From Palaemon carinicauda (taxonomy: Eukaryota > Arthropoda > Malacostraca > Decapoda > Palaemonidae), in the NCBI RefSeq assembly GCF_036898095.1, contig NC_090766.1, forward strand, positions 32,088,972 through 32,152,971: a stretch of 64,000 bases of DNA, read 5' to 3'. Made by a program: the position numbers and the translations under genes. Each line of letters opens with the position of its first letter. Position 1 is the stretch's first letter. The notes under the pieces were generated by a model. That model searched no databases and was not told the DNA's origin. It worked only from the letters and a program-made list of their open reading frames with translations. Shown here piece by piece: positions 1 to 11,785 of the stretch.

Positions 1-467
1 TTCAGTTGTTCTTATGTTATTAGGCAGAATAACAAGGAATAAAAAAGTAATGCTCGTACATAACTTTATTTATATATGTTTGGGGCGAAATAAGACGCAA
101 ATATCAATCACTTATTTATTGGCAATCAATAAATAGTAATTCAGCATACATTTCATAATAGCACAAAAAATGCAAGTGAATAATAATAAACATAGAAAAT
201 GCAGGCCAGACCAAAAATACTTGTTTCATCTGAAAGGAAACAATAGTTAATGCCACTCAATTGAAAATTCAATAATTTTCTAATACATTTCTGTGAATGA
301 CTGTCTTTTTACACTGTGTAAAGACACATGGCAAAAGTGTTAAGTCTATGTTTCTTCACCTTTAGTCACTGGAACAGTCCATAATGTCACCCTGGTGACA
401 CTTCACTTACCATGTTGCACTGTAAGGTGTCAACATGTACACCCTACGCAATATAATCCCAATTAAT

Positions 468-1491
468 TCACTTCCCTGCCGCCACCACGTATCTTTTTAA
501 TTCTTGCACTTGCTTCGCGTAGTGTTTGAAAAACACTCTGGATGACTTCCATCCAGTATACGAGCGAAGACGCTCAAAATCCACGTGTTGGAAAAAATTC
601 CATGACGAAGCAATTTTCCTAGAATCGTGACCTGCAGGTGTACTGTCAGGATCCGCTCTGCGAATGAAGTAGGTGATCTTCGCCCTTAATTGTTTCAGGG
701 ACAAGTTCGACCCCAATGTTTCTCCTTTAAAGAGCTGTCCTCCCCTGAAGTCTGAAGTTCTACGAAGATAGACCTTTAGACACTCTACTGGACACAACGA
801 GACATCTTCCCTCAGAGGGCAGATTCTCCAGGGACCCCACCTCCTGGTAGGTAGCTCGTTCTTGGCGAGATACGTTGGGTCAAGTATGAGATTCAGTTCT
901 CCCACTTCTATGAACTGAATATGGCCCTCTTCCCGAGAAAGGGCCACTATCCACTATCTCACTAACTCTAGCCCCCGAGGCTAGAGCAAACAAGAATATA
1001 ACCTTTTGAGTCAAATCTTTCAGAGAGCAGTTCTCGTTGTCCAACACTGAGGCAAAGTGTAGAACCTTATCCAAGGACCATGAGATGGGCTTTGGAGGTG
1101 CTGCAGGCCTAAGCCTAGCACAGGCCTTAGGAATCTTGTTAAAGATTTCATTAGAGATGTCTACTTGGAAAGCATAAAGCAAAGGTCTAGTCAAGGCAGA
1201 TTTACACGTAGTTATCGTGTTGGCTACTAAACCTTGTTCATGAAGGTGAATAAAAAAGGATAAACAGAAATCTGTTGAGATCTCTTTTGGTTTTCTTGCC
1301 TTGACAAAAGCAACCCATTTCTTCCAAGACGACTCATATTGCCTTCTGGTAGATTTAGACTTATATTCCTCTAAGAAATCTATGCTTTCTTTCGTGATCC
1401 CAAACCTTTTCTTTACTGCTAAGAAGAGAAAATCATGAGATGAAGGTTTTGGGTTTTCTGTAATGAAGCAAAGACAGTCGACTTCTGTACT
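468..1491 (-). pseudogene. YR: DIRS tyrosine recombinase (copy A), frameshifted
   Basis: Integrates the circular cDNA of a DIRS element through a covalent 3'-phosphotyrosine. The frame carries the N-terminal SAM-like DNA-binding half (residues around RRQYESSWKKWVAF), then the catalytic Arg in GARVSEI, a His-x-x-Arg box (HDSR), a Trp in TGWKSS and the Tyr nucleophile in KHYAKQ. A perfect 7-bp tandem duplication (ccactat at 944-950 and 951-957) breaks the frame just after the first catalytic Arg, so no complete enzyme can be made. The upstream half lies in a frame that stays open back to 2862, under the RT gene. Confidence 0.85.
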
Positions 1492-3248
1492 TGTTGAGAC
1501 AGAACTGGCTCCGGCAGAGGAACCAGCTTCAGCTGCAATTTCAATACTAAAGGGAACCAGTTGCTCTTGGGCCACTTGAGAGCCACTAGGGCTGCTGTTC
1601 CTTGAAAAGATCTCAGCTTGTTGAGGACCTTCAGCAGCACGTTGGTTGGAGGGAACAGATAAATCCTGGTCCATCTGTTTCAGTCGAGGGACATGGCGTC
1701 CACCGCTTCCGCTAGAGGGTCCTTGTATGGGGCCACATAACAAGGTAGTTTCTTGTTGTCGATTGTCGCGAAGAGATCGATCTGCAGTTCTGGGACTTGA
1801 CGTAAGATGAAGGAGAATGATCCTGCGTCTAGGGACCATTCTGACTCCATCGGCGTTAGCCTGAATAGAGCAACCGCCATCACATTGCAAAACCCTTGAA
1901 GGTAAAAAGCTGGTAAGTGCCATCTCTTCTTTTCTGCCAAACGGAATATGGCCAACATCACTTGATTGAGTTGAGGTGACCTTGAACCTTGACGATTCAA
2001 ACATCTCATTATCACCTCGCTGTCCAGAATCAGTCTTATGTGGACTGAAGGGCGAGGGGACAATTTCTTCAGTGTGAGGAAGACTGCCAAGGCCTCCAAA
2101 ATGTTGATGTGGAAGGTCTTGAATAGAGATGACCAAGTCCCCTGGACTTTCCGTTGGTGAAAGTGACCTCCCCATCCTTCCTTTGATGTGTCCGTGTGGA
2201 TGATGACTGAGGGTGGAGGCGGTTGCAGAGGAACCGACCTCTTCAGTTTCTTGATCTTCGACCATGGCTTGAGAAGTGATCGTAGTCGAATCGGTATCGG
2301 TCTTCTTAGATATCTTCGAGCGTTTGATGCGTATCTTCTCCAGACTCCTGATGCATCTTTTAGCTGCGCTCTTAGCACTGGGTCTGTCACTGATGCAAAC
2401 TGAAGGGAGCCCAGCACTCTCTCCTGTTGGCGTCTTGATATCCTGTCGGATTTCAGTGGTCTCTTGGCAGATCCCGCTATCTCTCTCCTCTTCTTTAATG
2501 GAATGGAGAGGTGATGTGACTGTGGGTTCCAATGTATTCCTAGCCATTGAAACTTCTGAGCGGGAGATAGTCGAGACTTTTTGATGTTGATCTTGAATCC
2601 CAGATGTTCCAGGAACTGGATCACTTTCTTGGATACTTGCATGCATTCCGTCTCGGATGCTGCCCACACCAGCCAATCGTCCAGGTAGGACATAACCTGG
2701 ACACCTTCTAGGCGTAGTTGTTGAACGACTGCATCCGCAAACTTCGTAAAGATCCTTGGGGCTATGTTTATTCCAAAGGGCATGGCTCTGAAGGGGTACT
2801 TTCTTTTCTGTAGCCTGAATCCTAGGTAGGAGGAGAGTTGGCGATTGATCGGAATGTGCCAATAGGCATCTGCCATGTCTATGGAGACTGTATATGCCCT
2901 TTTCGCAATAGGGTCCTTATGTGTTGAAGGGTCAGCATCCTGAACTTTTTCTATGAACTTGAGTGGCAACAAGTCCAGAATGACTCTGAGTTTGTCTGAG
3001 TCCTTCTTGGGAACACAAAACAGCCTTCCTTGGAATTTGATGGACTTTGCCCTTCTTACAACCCATTTGCTCAAGAGTTCTCGGGTATATTCTTCCAGAA
3101 CGGGGGTGAAGTGTTGGAAGAATTGAGGAAATGATGGAGGAGCTGTCTTCCAGCTCCAACCTAGTCCATTCTTGATCAGGCTGTGGGCCCAGGGATCGAA
3201 GGTCCAGCGATCCCGGAATAGTCGGAGTCTTCCTCCTACCGGAAGCAT
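1419..3248 (-). pseudogene. RT-RH: DIRS reverse transcriptase/RNase H (copy A), broken
   Basis: Copies element RNA into DNA and removes the RNA strand. Reading leftward: the LPVGGRL start block, RT motif A (SIDMADAYWH), the MPFG/NIAPRIF block, catalytic YLDD, then RNase H beginning at HTDTS, followed by the DLFAT...FPP...WFPL tail typical of DIRS, often described as methyltransferase-like. Two lesions are visible. An in-frame region between motifs 1 and A (about 2905-2965) is scrambled by compensating indels. A Trp codon became TGA at 1680-1682, separating the last 85 or so residues. The ATG at 3246-3248 lies one base after the gag stop. The family tail is otherwise full length. Confidence 0.85.
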
Positions 3249-3249
3249 C

Positions 3250-5195
3250 TCATTGCTTCTGGTGTCTGGAGGATTTGCCTCCTTGACCGCGTTCTCCCCT
3301 ACCCCCTCTTCCTCTTGAGGAACGTCTAGAGGAACCTCTGCTTGACCCTCTACCTTTAGGGCGAAAGGTAGTGGTATGCTTCTCATAGGCGGGAGTGAAG
3401 GCTGGTGACTGAGTCACCACCTGCTGGGGTACCATCTGGTAGGTGGGTTGGGGTTGTGCCACCATCTGGGGCACCGCGGTCATGGGAAGTTGTTGTTGTC
3501 TTGCGGGGCGAGAGCGCAGCCTTGGCCTCTTTGTCTTCCTTTTCGGTTGGGGACCCTCATCCGGGGAAGACTTCCTCATAGCCAACATACCCCACTTTTG
3601 GAGAAGGTTCCTGTTCTCCGTGGCAGCCTTGTCGACTATTTCTTTGATCACTTCACTCGGGAAGAGGTCCTTTCCCCAGATATTGGAAGATATCAGCTTC
3701 CTAGGTTCGTGTTTTACCGCAGCCGAGGCAAACACGAACTCCCTGCAAGCCCTTCTGGCCTTAACAAAACATTGAAGTCCTTGACCAGGGTTGCCAAGTG
3801 TGTCTTGGCCACGACCATGAACATATCTGGGGATCTATGTTCGCTTGCCATTGCCTCCAAGGTGGTCTGGAGGGAGAGAGAGGCAGCAAGCCTTTCTTTC
3901 GTCTCCTGCTCTTTGGGCAGGAGAAAGTCAGTCAACTTAGGGAAGTTTTCACTGAACTGGCGTCCAGCAATATCTGCCTCCAACCTCCCGACTGAGAAGG
4001 TAAGATGTATTTCCTTCCAGTCCTTGTGATCTGTAGGCAGAGCTAGGGATAAGGGCCTACACTCCTCAAGTGTAGGGAAAGGTTTCCCAGCTTCCATTGC
4101 CTTCATCACTGCCTTGAACCCTTTTTCCGCAAAGGGAAAGGCCATTGTAGCTAGAGCAAGAAAGGAAGGGTGTTTCTTACTCAGGGCTGGCACCTTAGAG
4201 TTAGTGAGGCCCCTGTCCTCCAGACTTCTAGCCAATAAAGCTTGAGCCTTTGCATGGTCAAGTACTATGACCTCCATCGGCTCTGTCTCCTCTTTAGACA
4301 CGGGTTCCACCTTTAGATGGACGAAGCTGTCTGGATAAGACTCAAAGCTGGGCCAAAATTCAATGTCTTCAATAAGGACAGCTCCCAGCTTTTCAGAGAT
4401 GAATATCTTCCCATTCGTGATTGGCATGTACTCTGCATGCCTCCACGGGTTTACCTCAGAGCACAAGGGAAGATCTTTCACTCTGAGTCTCCTGTGAGAC
4501 TCACGGGACGTTGCAAGCTGATGTATCTCCTTCCTCAATGCAGCTTCCCTTTCTTCACTCTGCTTTTGTAACCTCTCCATCATAGACCTGAGGGTAGACA
4601 GGGTCTTCCCTGTTTCATCAGATGGAGGAGCAGAGGACGTATAGGGCACTGGTTCTGGGCCTGGAACCGACGAAACGGACACCGTTTCGACTTCATCCTC
4701 TTCCGTTTCAGGAGCCAATGTAGACTCCTCTTCCTGACCTTCCGCAAGAAGGTCCTTTTCGGTGTCTTCTGACACCTCTGACATCCTCTCGTCTAGATGG
4801 ATGTCCTTCATCGCATCCGAGACGTCCGTATCTAAGGAAATCTGGATGCAAGGGATCTCAGGGTGAGGATGTGGTATGACGGCATCCGCAGATGCCTTAG
4901 GGAATAGATAGGCCCTCATCCGCTCATTCGGAAGGTAAGGCCCCGTGGCTTTTTCTGGAAGCCACGGACCCATCTACGCAGCTTACTCCGTTGCTGCATC
5001 CCTTGACTCCGTTGTCTTGGGGTAATCGAAGGCCTCAGTAACTAAGACTTTGCACACATTACATACCTGGGGGTCCCAATATTCGAGAGGTCCCTTGGTG
5101 ATGGAAAAGTGGGAGTGCGTCCTGCAATCCTCGTGGCCACAGAGGTCCTTGCTCCGGACGTTGCAGAAGGCACTACGGCACTTAAGATGGTCCTC
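3250..5195 (-). pseudogene. gag: DIRS gag (copy A), frameshifted
   Basis: Structural RNA-binding protein of the element. The coding exon begins after a ctttacag acceptor at 5196-5198. It has an N-terminal Cys/His cluster (KCRSAFC, then GHEDC, then a YWDPQVCNVC pair), a central acidic/Ser-rich region, the conserved block around RRACREFVF and KHEPRKLISSNIWGKDLFP, and a C-terminal Gly/Arg/Ser tail. Small indels near 4953 and near 3770 split it into at least three frames, and one cluster Cys has become Phe. The stop TGA is at 3250-3252. It has no retroviral CCHC knuckle. Family membership is clear from copies C-E. Confidence 0.8.
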
Positions 5196-7539
5196 CTGTA
5201 AAGAGAGGAAAACAAAATGAGTATAAGGTAGTTCATCTCACTAGATAAACTAAATAAATATTATTACTAATATTTTTCATTTTATTTTATTGCATATAGC
5301 TTAGGATAGATAAGCTAGAAATGAATTAGGAAAGACACATACATGTGTTTTCTGCCCAGCCAATTGCTGTGACCTTCCTCAAGATTTAAAGCCTAGGGTT
5401 ATCCTCTTCAAGAGACCCATTGGAAGAGTTCTAACCTGTAAGGATAGATAAGTGTAACTTAACACCAACTTCCAAAAGGATTAATAATGAGGGTCATTTG
5501 TAACTGATCATCTATCAGTGTATGGGAAGAGAATTCCTTTCCTTATATAGTATGGTCTCAACAATAGACTGTGCCTGGACACACAGAGTATGTTGGAAAT
5601 TTAACAACTGTATACTTTTATACCATAGTTTTCTGTTTGCAGTATGATCTATACTGCAAATATACTGGCCACTGTATAGACATATACAGTAGTTCTAGCC
5701 GGAATGTTGCCAGCAAGGCTAGCACCTAGGGCACAGTTCGGCTGGCGCATCACCGGCTGGGATGGTGGTTGGCGGCCCGCCGGTTGCCAGCGGCTTGCCG
5801 GCTGTCAGCACACTAGTCCAGTCGGCGTCTTGTCAGACAGGGTAGTGGCCGGTAATCAAAACTCGGCCAGCTCGTGACGGCCAAGTCAGTTGTGCCAGCG
5901 GCTCATTGGCTGCCGGCGTACAAGTCCAGCCAGCACCTTGCCGGCTAGGGTAGTGGCCGGCAGCTGCCGGTTAGGTTAGTACCTGGCGGCACTAGCCGAT
6001 AGAGAGAGAAAAAGCAAGGAGTGAAGGATGATGTAAGAGCTCTGTCTCACTTCCTTCCTCCGGAATGAGGGTTCAGATGGAAGGGGAGAATATATGTTGT
6101 TCAGGCTTCCACCCATCCACCACCATTGTCGGTCTCTGTCGGACACAGGTTTGTGAATGGCAGTCCAAAAGAGGACTGAAGAACACTCTACAGCAAAGGG
6201 ATCCTCTTCCGGCAGCTGGTCCAGCCGGCACAGCTCTCCCGGAGCCTTGCGTCCATAAGAGAAAGCTGAGCGACTAGGCAACTACAAGCAGAAGCCCGAG
6301 CCAGCCCTACAACCTGCCGGCAAGCGGTGAGATTCTAGGACGACAGCCAAAGGGTTGCGATGGCTAGGCCATCACTAAAGGACAGAGGGGAGAGGGAAAA
6401 GGGTCCTGTATAAGGTGTGAAAGGTCCTATCACACCCTAAGGAAACTCTGTTTCAGTATCGGCGCCATCCTAGGCGGCAGGAGAAAATCTATTCTCCAGC
6501 CTAGGGTCTGCAAATAGAGTTAAGGGGCCGGCGGCCATCTAGCCGCCACCCCTAAACAAGAGAGAAACAGAGTTCCAGTGCCGGCACCATCCTAGGCAGC
6601 AGAAGAATATCTTATTCTTCAGCCTATGGTCTGCAAGCACAGGACTAGTCTACTAGACCACAGGGAGAAGGTGGTAAAATCATATAACCCTTTCAAGTGC
6701 GGTCTAGGGAAGTCTAGCCTCCTATGCCGGCAGCGTAATCCGACAGGGGAATGACTATTCACCCTGCCGGCCAGCTGCCGGCACAAGACAATGTACTTTG
6801 AGGTTCTAACCTAAACTCAAAGCCTGCCATATGCAGCTAAGGGAAGGGGCAGAAAACCCTAGCCTAGTCCTGCTTGAATGACAACTCGAGGCATGACTAA
6901 CTAGGGTTGTAGCCTAAGTCTACACCCAGAGGGAAGGAGGGATTACCCTTAAATTTCCACTGGAGGCGGGTATCGCTTTATATAATAATTCTAGGAGATA
7001 TCTATCCCCGCCTGAATTGATAAAATGATACACGAGGGTAACCAGGGAACATGCATGAAAGTATACTAAACCCACTAGGCTAATAGCCCAGTGGCAGCGC
7101 GAATCGACTACCTTAATCATCGAAGCTCTCTCATATACTATCTTAGAAGAGGAAATATTTATATGCAATCAATATATCTTACATGTATAAATTGCCTAAT
7201 AGCTTCATTTAAATCTAATAACACTAGGAATGCTTATTATATCATGCATGAAAGTAAACTGAAACGCCTTGGCGGGAAAGTCGTTATGGCTAACTAAATA
7301 ACTTATGCGTTACGAACGACAGCGCTCAAGACGCCTCCGGTTCAGGCAATAGCTCTGCCACTAAATTTACTTAATTTTGATTTCATTTTCACTGTGAGGC
7401 AAGAGCTAAATTTTATACAATGTAAAGATCAAATACTCAACTTTCAAGAGGCAGAAGAGGCTGGAGATTGCATGATAAATCCAAAATATCGAGAGAGCTA
7501 CCGGGAAAATCACAGAGCGAGTTCGCTACAGATTAAGGA
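5196..7539 (-). other. 5' leader of DIRS copy A
   Basis: About 2.3 kb without a supported gene. It contains GC-rich stretches with many CCGGC/GCCGG motifs (5700-6000, 6300-6800), an acceptor site next to gag, and a block at 7270-7360 that recurs in copies B and D. An ATG-led segment of the kind described for copy E reads from 7473 leftward to 7441, here interrupted by TGA. I see nothing else that I can name. Confidence 0.6.
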
Positions 7540-7870
7540 ATAAAGATGGCGGCGACGATGGCGCCATCTGGATACTCAAATAGTAACGGAGGAAGGGAAC
7601 CTTAATAACGGTTCCTCTGTTATTTTTGCCACTTTCCCCCTGGAAGCGTAAATGCTATGTGGGGTGAAGATTGCCATGTGGAGTGTCAAGAATACATCCC
7701 CTGATATTATGAGATATCCTTAAAGGAAACTTTAAGGATATTCGTTCCAGGTCAGGAGTTAGAATTCTGGAGACCTTAAGTTAAATTCTCTGGGAATATC
7801 ACTGTAGTCAAATATACCCTAGGAAGCTACTTAAAGGAACCTTCCATCAGGACGACATGGCCTGAGCCCA

Positions 7871-7872
<2 letters not shown>
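7540..7872 (+). repeat. Right terminal inverted repeat of DIRS copy A
   Basis: Reverse complement of the left terminal repeats of copies B and D, sharing the ggagttagaattctgg and ctctgggaatat blocks and the outer ccatcaggacgacatgg. It ends at gagcccaaaaa, immediately followed by (TA)n. Confidence 0.8.
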
Positions 7873-7961
<89 letters not shown>

Positions 7962-7990
7962 TGTATATATATGCATATATACTGTATATA

Positions 7991-8060
<70 letters not shown>
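7873..8060. repeat. (TA)n microsatellite
   Basis: Nearly pure TA dinucleotide with short ctgtatatatgcata interruptions around 7961-8000. It directly abuts the end of copy A. Open frames across it on both strands are low complexity and not genes. Confidence 0.95.
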
Positions 8061-8061
<1 letters not shown>

Positions 8062-9159
8062 CATTACAAATTTTGGTGTAAAGATTTAGCAGGAATTTAT
8101 ATATGAAATTACCTTTTGAGTTTTTATGATATGGGGTGAATGCGTCTTAGTCTATCCACATCCGATAAACCCAACTTATGGGGCCAGATCTTTCCCCTTT
8201 CTTGCCAGAGTGCTGCTTCTCCTCCTCTCAGTCCTTCCTCCAGGCTAACTTGAAACTTGCAACTGATGAGAAAAACTGAACACATACTCGCTATTATTCA
8301 CTAAATAATCCTGGCAGTGATTAGCCCATTGGTGATACCAATAACTGAATGCTTCTTTGGGCATTGACAAAATTGGCTGCGGAAATTACAACAATCTCAA
8401 AGGCCAAATTGGCACAACTGTAGTATATAAAAATCTGAGCTATATCTTGTATGAGTTGTTGATAACCATGGATTTCATGTGGTGCACTCTACGCATTGTT
8501 TTGGGATCCTAACAGTGTCCTTCCACCCACCAGGTGGAATTACCTGTACTTTCTGGTCTTCTTTACTCCCATTCAGTTTCATTTCTCCCATCTTCCCGTC
8601 CAACCTCTCAACTCAATGCAACTCCAGGTTACCCTCCCTAACCCACTGCACGTTGGTGCTGAATGACCTCCCAGGCCCCAGATGCACATTCACAGACCCA
8701 CGCTAACCCAATTGACTGCTACTGACTTGTTTTGGTGATAAGAATCTCACTTCCAGGTGGAAGCTGAAAATTTTAGCTTGGTTACATCCAGGCAAAGATA
8801 GAAAATTCTCCCGGCCCCCCATTAGTTTTGTAGGTCATTTTATTTTAGATTTTAAAATTTATGACCAGAAATAAAACGCTTTTGTTATGTTTAAAAATCT
8901 ATCTGAATTTCTATTCAGTATTCAATATAGTATTTTTTGCATTACAAATTTTGGGTAGAATGTTTAGTAAGACTCTAGGTGAAGTATTCCAACAAGCACT
9001 ATCTCGGTTGGTATTTACCTGGGATTCATATTGCTAATTGTCTTTGGATCCCTTGATGTTGATTTCTATCAACTTGGGGACTTGAAAATGTTTCAACTTT
9101 TACCAACTGGAATAGTGCAGATTAGGAGAATATGTGATTTTTATCCATGCACCTATCCT
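8061..9159. other. Unassigned intergenic sequence
   Basis: No gene recognised. The short block gcattacaaattttgg at 8061 recurs at 8939, so the stretch may belong to a decayed repeat, possibly the LINE whose C-terminus follows. A 75-codon plus-strand frame at 8479-8706 has no recognisable motif. Confidence 0.4.
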
Positions 9160-9393
9160 TGTAACCATGAAAGTAGACTGAGGTGGTATGGTCATGTCAT
9201 GAGAAGAGATGAACAGTATATTGGGAGGAGAGTGATGGAAATGGAGGTACAGGGAACGAGAAGGAGAGGGAGACCAAAGCAAAGGTGGATGGACTATATC
9301 AAGGATGACCTTCGATCAAAGGGATTAACCGGTGATGAAGTGTGGGACAGAGGTAGATGGCGAGTGCTGGCCAGAAACATTGACCCCACATAG
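9160..9393 (+). pseudogene. Non-LTR retrotransposon (LINE) C-terminal remnant
   Basis: The translation carries LRWYGHVMRRDE, then RRRGRPKQRWMD, then a KDDL...DRGRWRVLARNIDPT end. This tail is typical of the extreme C-terminus of arthropod LINE RT proteins. No RT catalytic motifs occur upstream, so this is a 5'-truncated copy, as expected of target-primed reverse transcription. The clade (RTE-, CR1- or Jockey-like) cannot be fixed from this piece. Confidence 0.65.
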
Positions 9394-10333
9394 AAGTGGG
9401 AAGAGATGCAGACAAAGAAGAAGACCTATCCTTATAACCATGGAGGATTGGGTTATTTCAATGTATTTTCATGCTTCAAACAATTTCTTTGTCTATTTTT
9501 GTGGAAAATTGATAGATTTAGGTAACCCCAGATAGATCTAGAAAGATGTAGGCTAGGTATCAATATATATTGTAAATAGGCTGGTATTTTGAAAAATTAT
9601 GATCAGTACATCATATTTTATATCACTATAAAGCTCTTCATTTGTATAAATGAAAGCAACAGGGTAGGTATGAAGAAAGTCTTATGATTGTCCGTAATTG
9701 TTGTATTCCACCCTAGTTGTGGATCTGTTTCGTATTGCAAGGTTAAACATCCTATAACGCTTGTGGCGCTCTTTTTAGCATTGTACATATTCTCTGTAAA
9801 TACCCCGTCTAATGTTGTTTCTGCATTTAGGCACAGAATCATCTGCCCTTCACTTCTATATATGACTCATTATTATATGTCAAGCGTGGGCTTTTATATT
9901 TATCATGTCAACGTAAGAAAACACCTGTTCGCTGCCGGTCAGTCACGTGCCCAGCAGACTGCTAAAATTCCTTCCACACAGGTCAATGTACTCTGCCCAT
10001 CGCATAAATAAAGCATCACTCAAATATGGTCTGTCTCTCGTACCTCACAGTATCATTTAAAGGTTTAAAAGTCACTCATGGGATGTTGATGCATAAGGTG
10101 GCATTAGCCCCCTTAGGTAAGTAGTTAAGAACACGGATCATAGATTAATTTAGGTGGGGAAGTTTGGGCTAGGCATTGTTGCTGTGTAGGGCTTTTGCAG
10201 AACGACGGACATGGGTCTTGTAGTAAGACAGCTACTGCTTAATATAGCCAGGAAAATAGTAAGAAAAATCTCATTTTCTATGCATGTGGGAGACCCAGTC
10301 TGTCACTATACAAAGGCTCCATCTATATAATAA

Positions 10334-10340
<7 letters not shown>
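9394..10340. other. Unassigned intergenic sequence
   Basis: About 950 bases with no recognised gene. The first part (to about 9430) may be LINE 3' UTR. Frames at 9618-9842 (minus) and 9688-10011 (plus) overlap each other and show no known motif. Confidence 0.4.

Positions 10341-10417
<77 letters not shown>
10341..10417. repeat. (TA)n microsatellite
   Basis: Pure TA repeat abutting the left (3') end of DIRS copy B, which begins cggattttaagcgaag. Confidence 0.95.
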
Positions 10418-10419
<2 letters not shown>

Positions 10420-10780
10420 GATTTTAAGCGAAGCGAAAAATCTATTTTTGGGGGAGATAGCCATGTCGTCCTGATGGAAGGTTCCTTCAGTAGCTTCCTA
10501 AGGGTATATATGACTACAGTAGATATTCCCAGAGAATTAAACTAAAGGTTTAACAGAATTCTAACTTCTGGCACGAGTACCCATAAGGTTTCCCTTTAGG
10601 ATATCGTATAATAACAGGGGACGTATGCTTGACACGCCACATAGCTATCTGCACCCCACATAGTGTTTACGCTTCGAGGGGGAATAGTGGCAAGTATAGG
10701 AGGAGCCGTTACAAAGTTCTCCTCCGTTACTGTTTTGGTACTCGGCAACGTCAACATCCGGTTGCCATGTTGGCCGCCAT
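10418..10780 (+). repeat. Left terminal repeat of DIRS copy B
   Basis: Begins with cggattttaagcgaagcg and ccatgtcgtcctgatgg, then about 330 bp shared with the left repeat of D and, inverted, with the right repeat of A. It contains the cacgccacatagctatctgc and tacgcttcgaggggg blocks. Confidence 0.8.
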
Positions 10781-10894
10781 CTTGGATAACGCCACCGCAG
10801 CGCACCATTGTCATTCCTTTTGGCGTTTATGCCAGCCTCCATGATACAATAAGATTGGGAGGGGCCTGTCAAGGCCAAATAGAGAACAAGGGTG

Positions 10895-10996
10895 GGTCCA
10901 TTAGGACGACATGGCTATCTCACCCGAAAATAGATTTTTTGCTTTGCTCAAAATCCTTATTTTGGGCTCAAGCCATGTCGTCCTGATGGAAGTGTA
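10895..10996. repeat. Internal complementary region (ICR) of copy B
   Basis: Carries, back to back, the complement of the copy's own left end (ggacgacatggctatctc to gctcaaaatcc) and the sequence matching the opposite end (gggctcaagccatgtcg). This is the DIRS arrangement thought to bridge the two termini when a circle forms. The left half pairs with 10418-10485 as an inverted repeat. Confidence 0.75.
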
Positions 10997-11785
10997 CCAG
11001 AGAATTTATGTATCGTGGATTTTCCCCCTTTTTGTAGTGCCTTTTGACTTCTAGACAATATTCCTTTGGTCTGATGACCACAGAGACCTGTGGCATATCC
11101 GTTACATGCCACTTCAGAGAAGCATATACCATGTTACTGCTTCCTGGCCCCCTGGCAGGGAAGTCCTAATTGGACAGAAGGAATATCTTGAAGTTGCTTG
11201 ATAGAGGAACTCACCTAGTTTCGGAGATACCTGCCAGTCCCAGGGCCAGATAGAGAAGGTAAGTATACTCGTGTTGGAACAAGTAACCTTAATCTAGATG
11301 AGTTTGCATCAAGAGAACAAAATTATAACATTGTTCATAATAATATAAAAAATAAATTGTAATAAAATTCTATAACAGTGTTTTATTTCATGAGAGAGAG
11401 AGTGCGAAATGAGACGCACATGGTAAACAAATTCTCTTTTATTCATTAAAACAGAATTAGCATGATATATGCAAAATTTTAAAATAAGCAATGCAATTAA
11501 AAACATAGACTAAAGACATCAAAAGAAGTGGGTGTGGAATCTGAAAAGGAAAACTTGCCATTACATACATAAGTTCCAGAGGAACTATAAAGTCTTTCTA
11601 GAAAGCCTTATATACACTTCATGTTAAAACATGTGGCACACGTGTTACTGTCTATGTTACTTCACCTTTGTAGAAGAACAGTCTTTAGTGTCATTAGGTG
11701 GCACTGAAAATCACCGCTTCGCACTAGGGTCAGCACAGGCACCAGTGGAGTTAGAGTCCTGAATAACTCACTGTTCTACGCAGCA

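Larger units (their letters stand above)
1..7872 (-). mobile_element. DIRS family-1 copy A, 3' end outside window
   Basis: Minus-strand DIRS retrotransposon read right to left: 5' terminal repeat (7540-7872), long non-coding leader, gag, RT/RNase H, tyrosine recombinase, then AT-rich 3' UTR running off the left edge. The identity rests on an RT with YLDD, an adjacent RNase H and a downstream tyrosine recombinase, with no integrase and no protease. All three genes are broken. The right end stops at gagcccaaaaa against a TA repeat. The internal complementary region and left terminal repeat must lie outside the window. Confidence 0.9.

Noticed and set aside
7831..8064. 77-codon Tyr/Ile frame, and similar frames at 18749-19032
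   Set aside because: Translation of TA repeats on either strand; no complexity.
9688..10011. 107-codon plus-strand frame
   Set aside because: No motif, and overlapped by an equally plain minus-strand frame. Chance length.
10663..10986. 107-codon frame in the terminal repeat of copy B
   Set aside because: Spans the inverted repeat and ICR and is not kept in the matching repeats of D or E.
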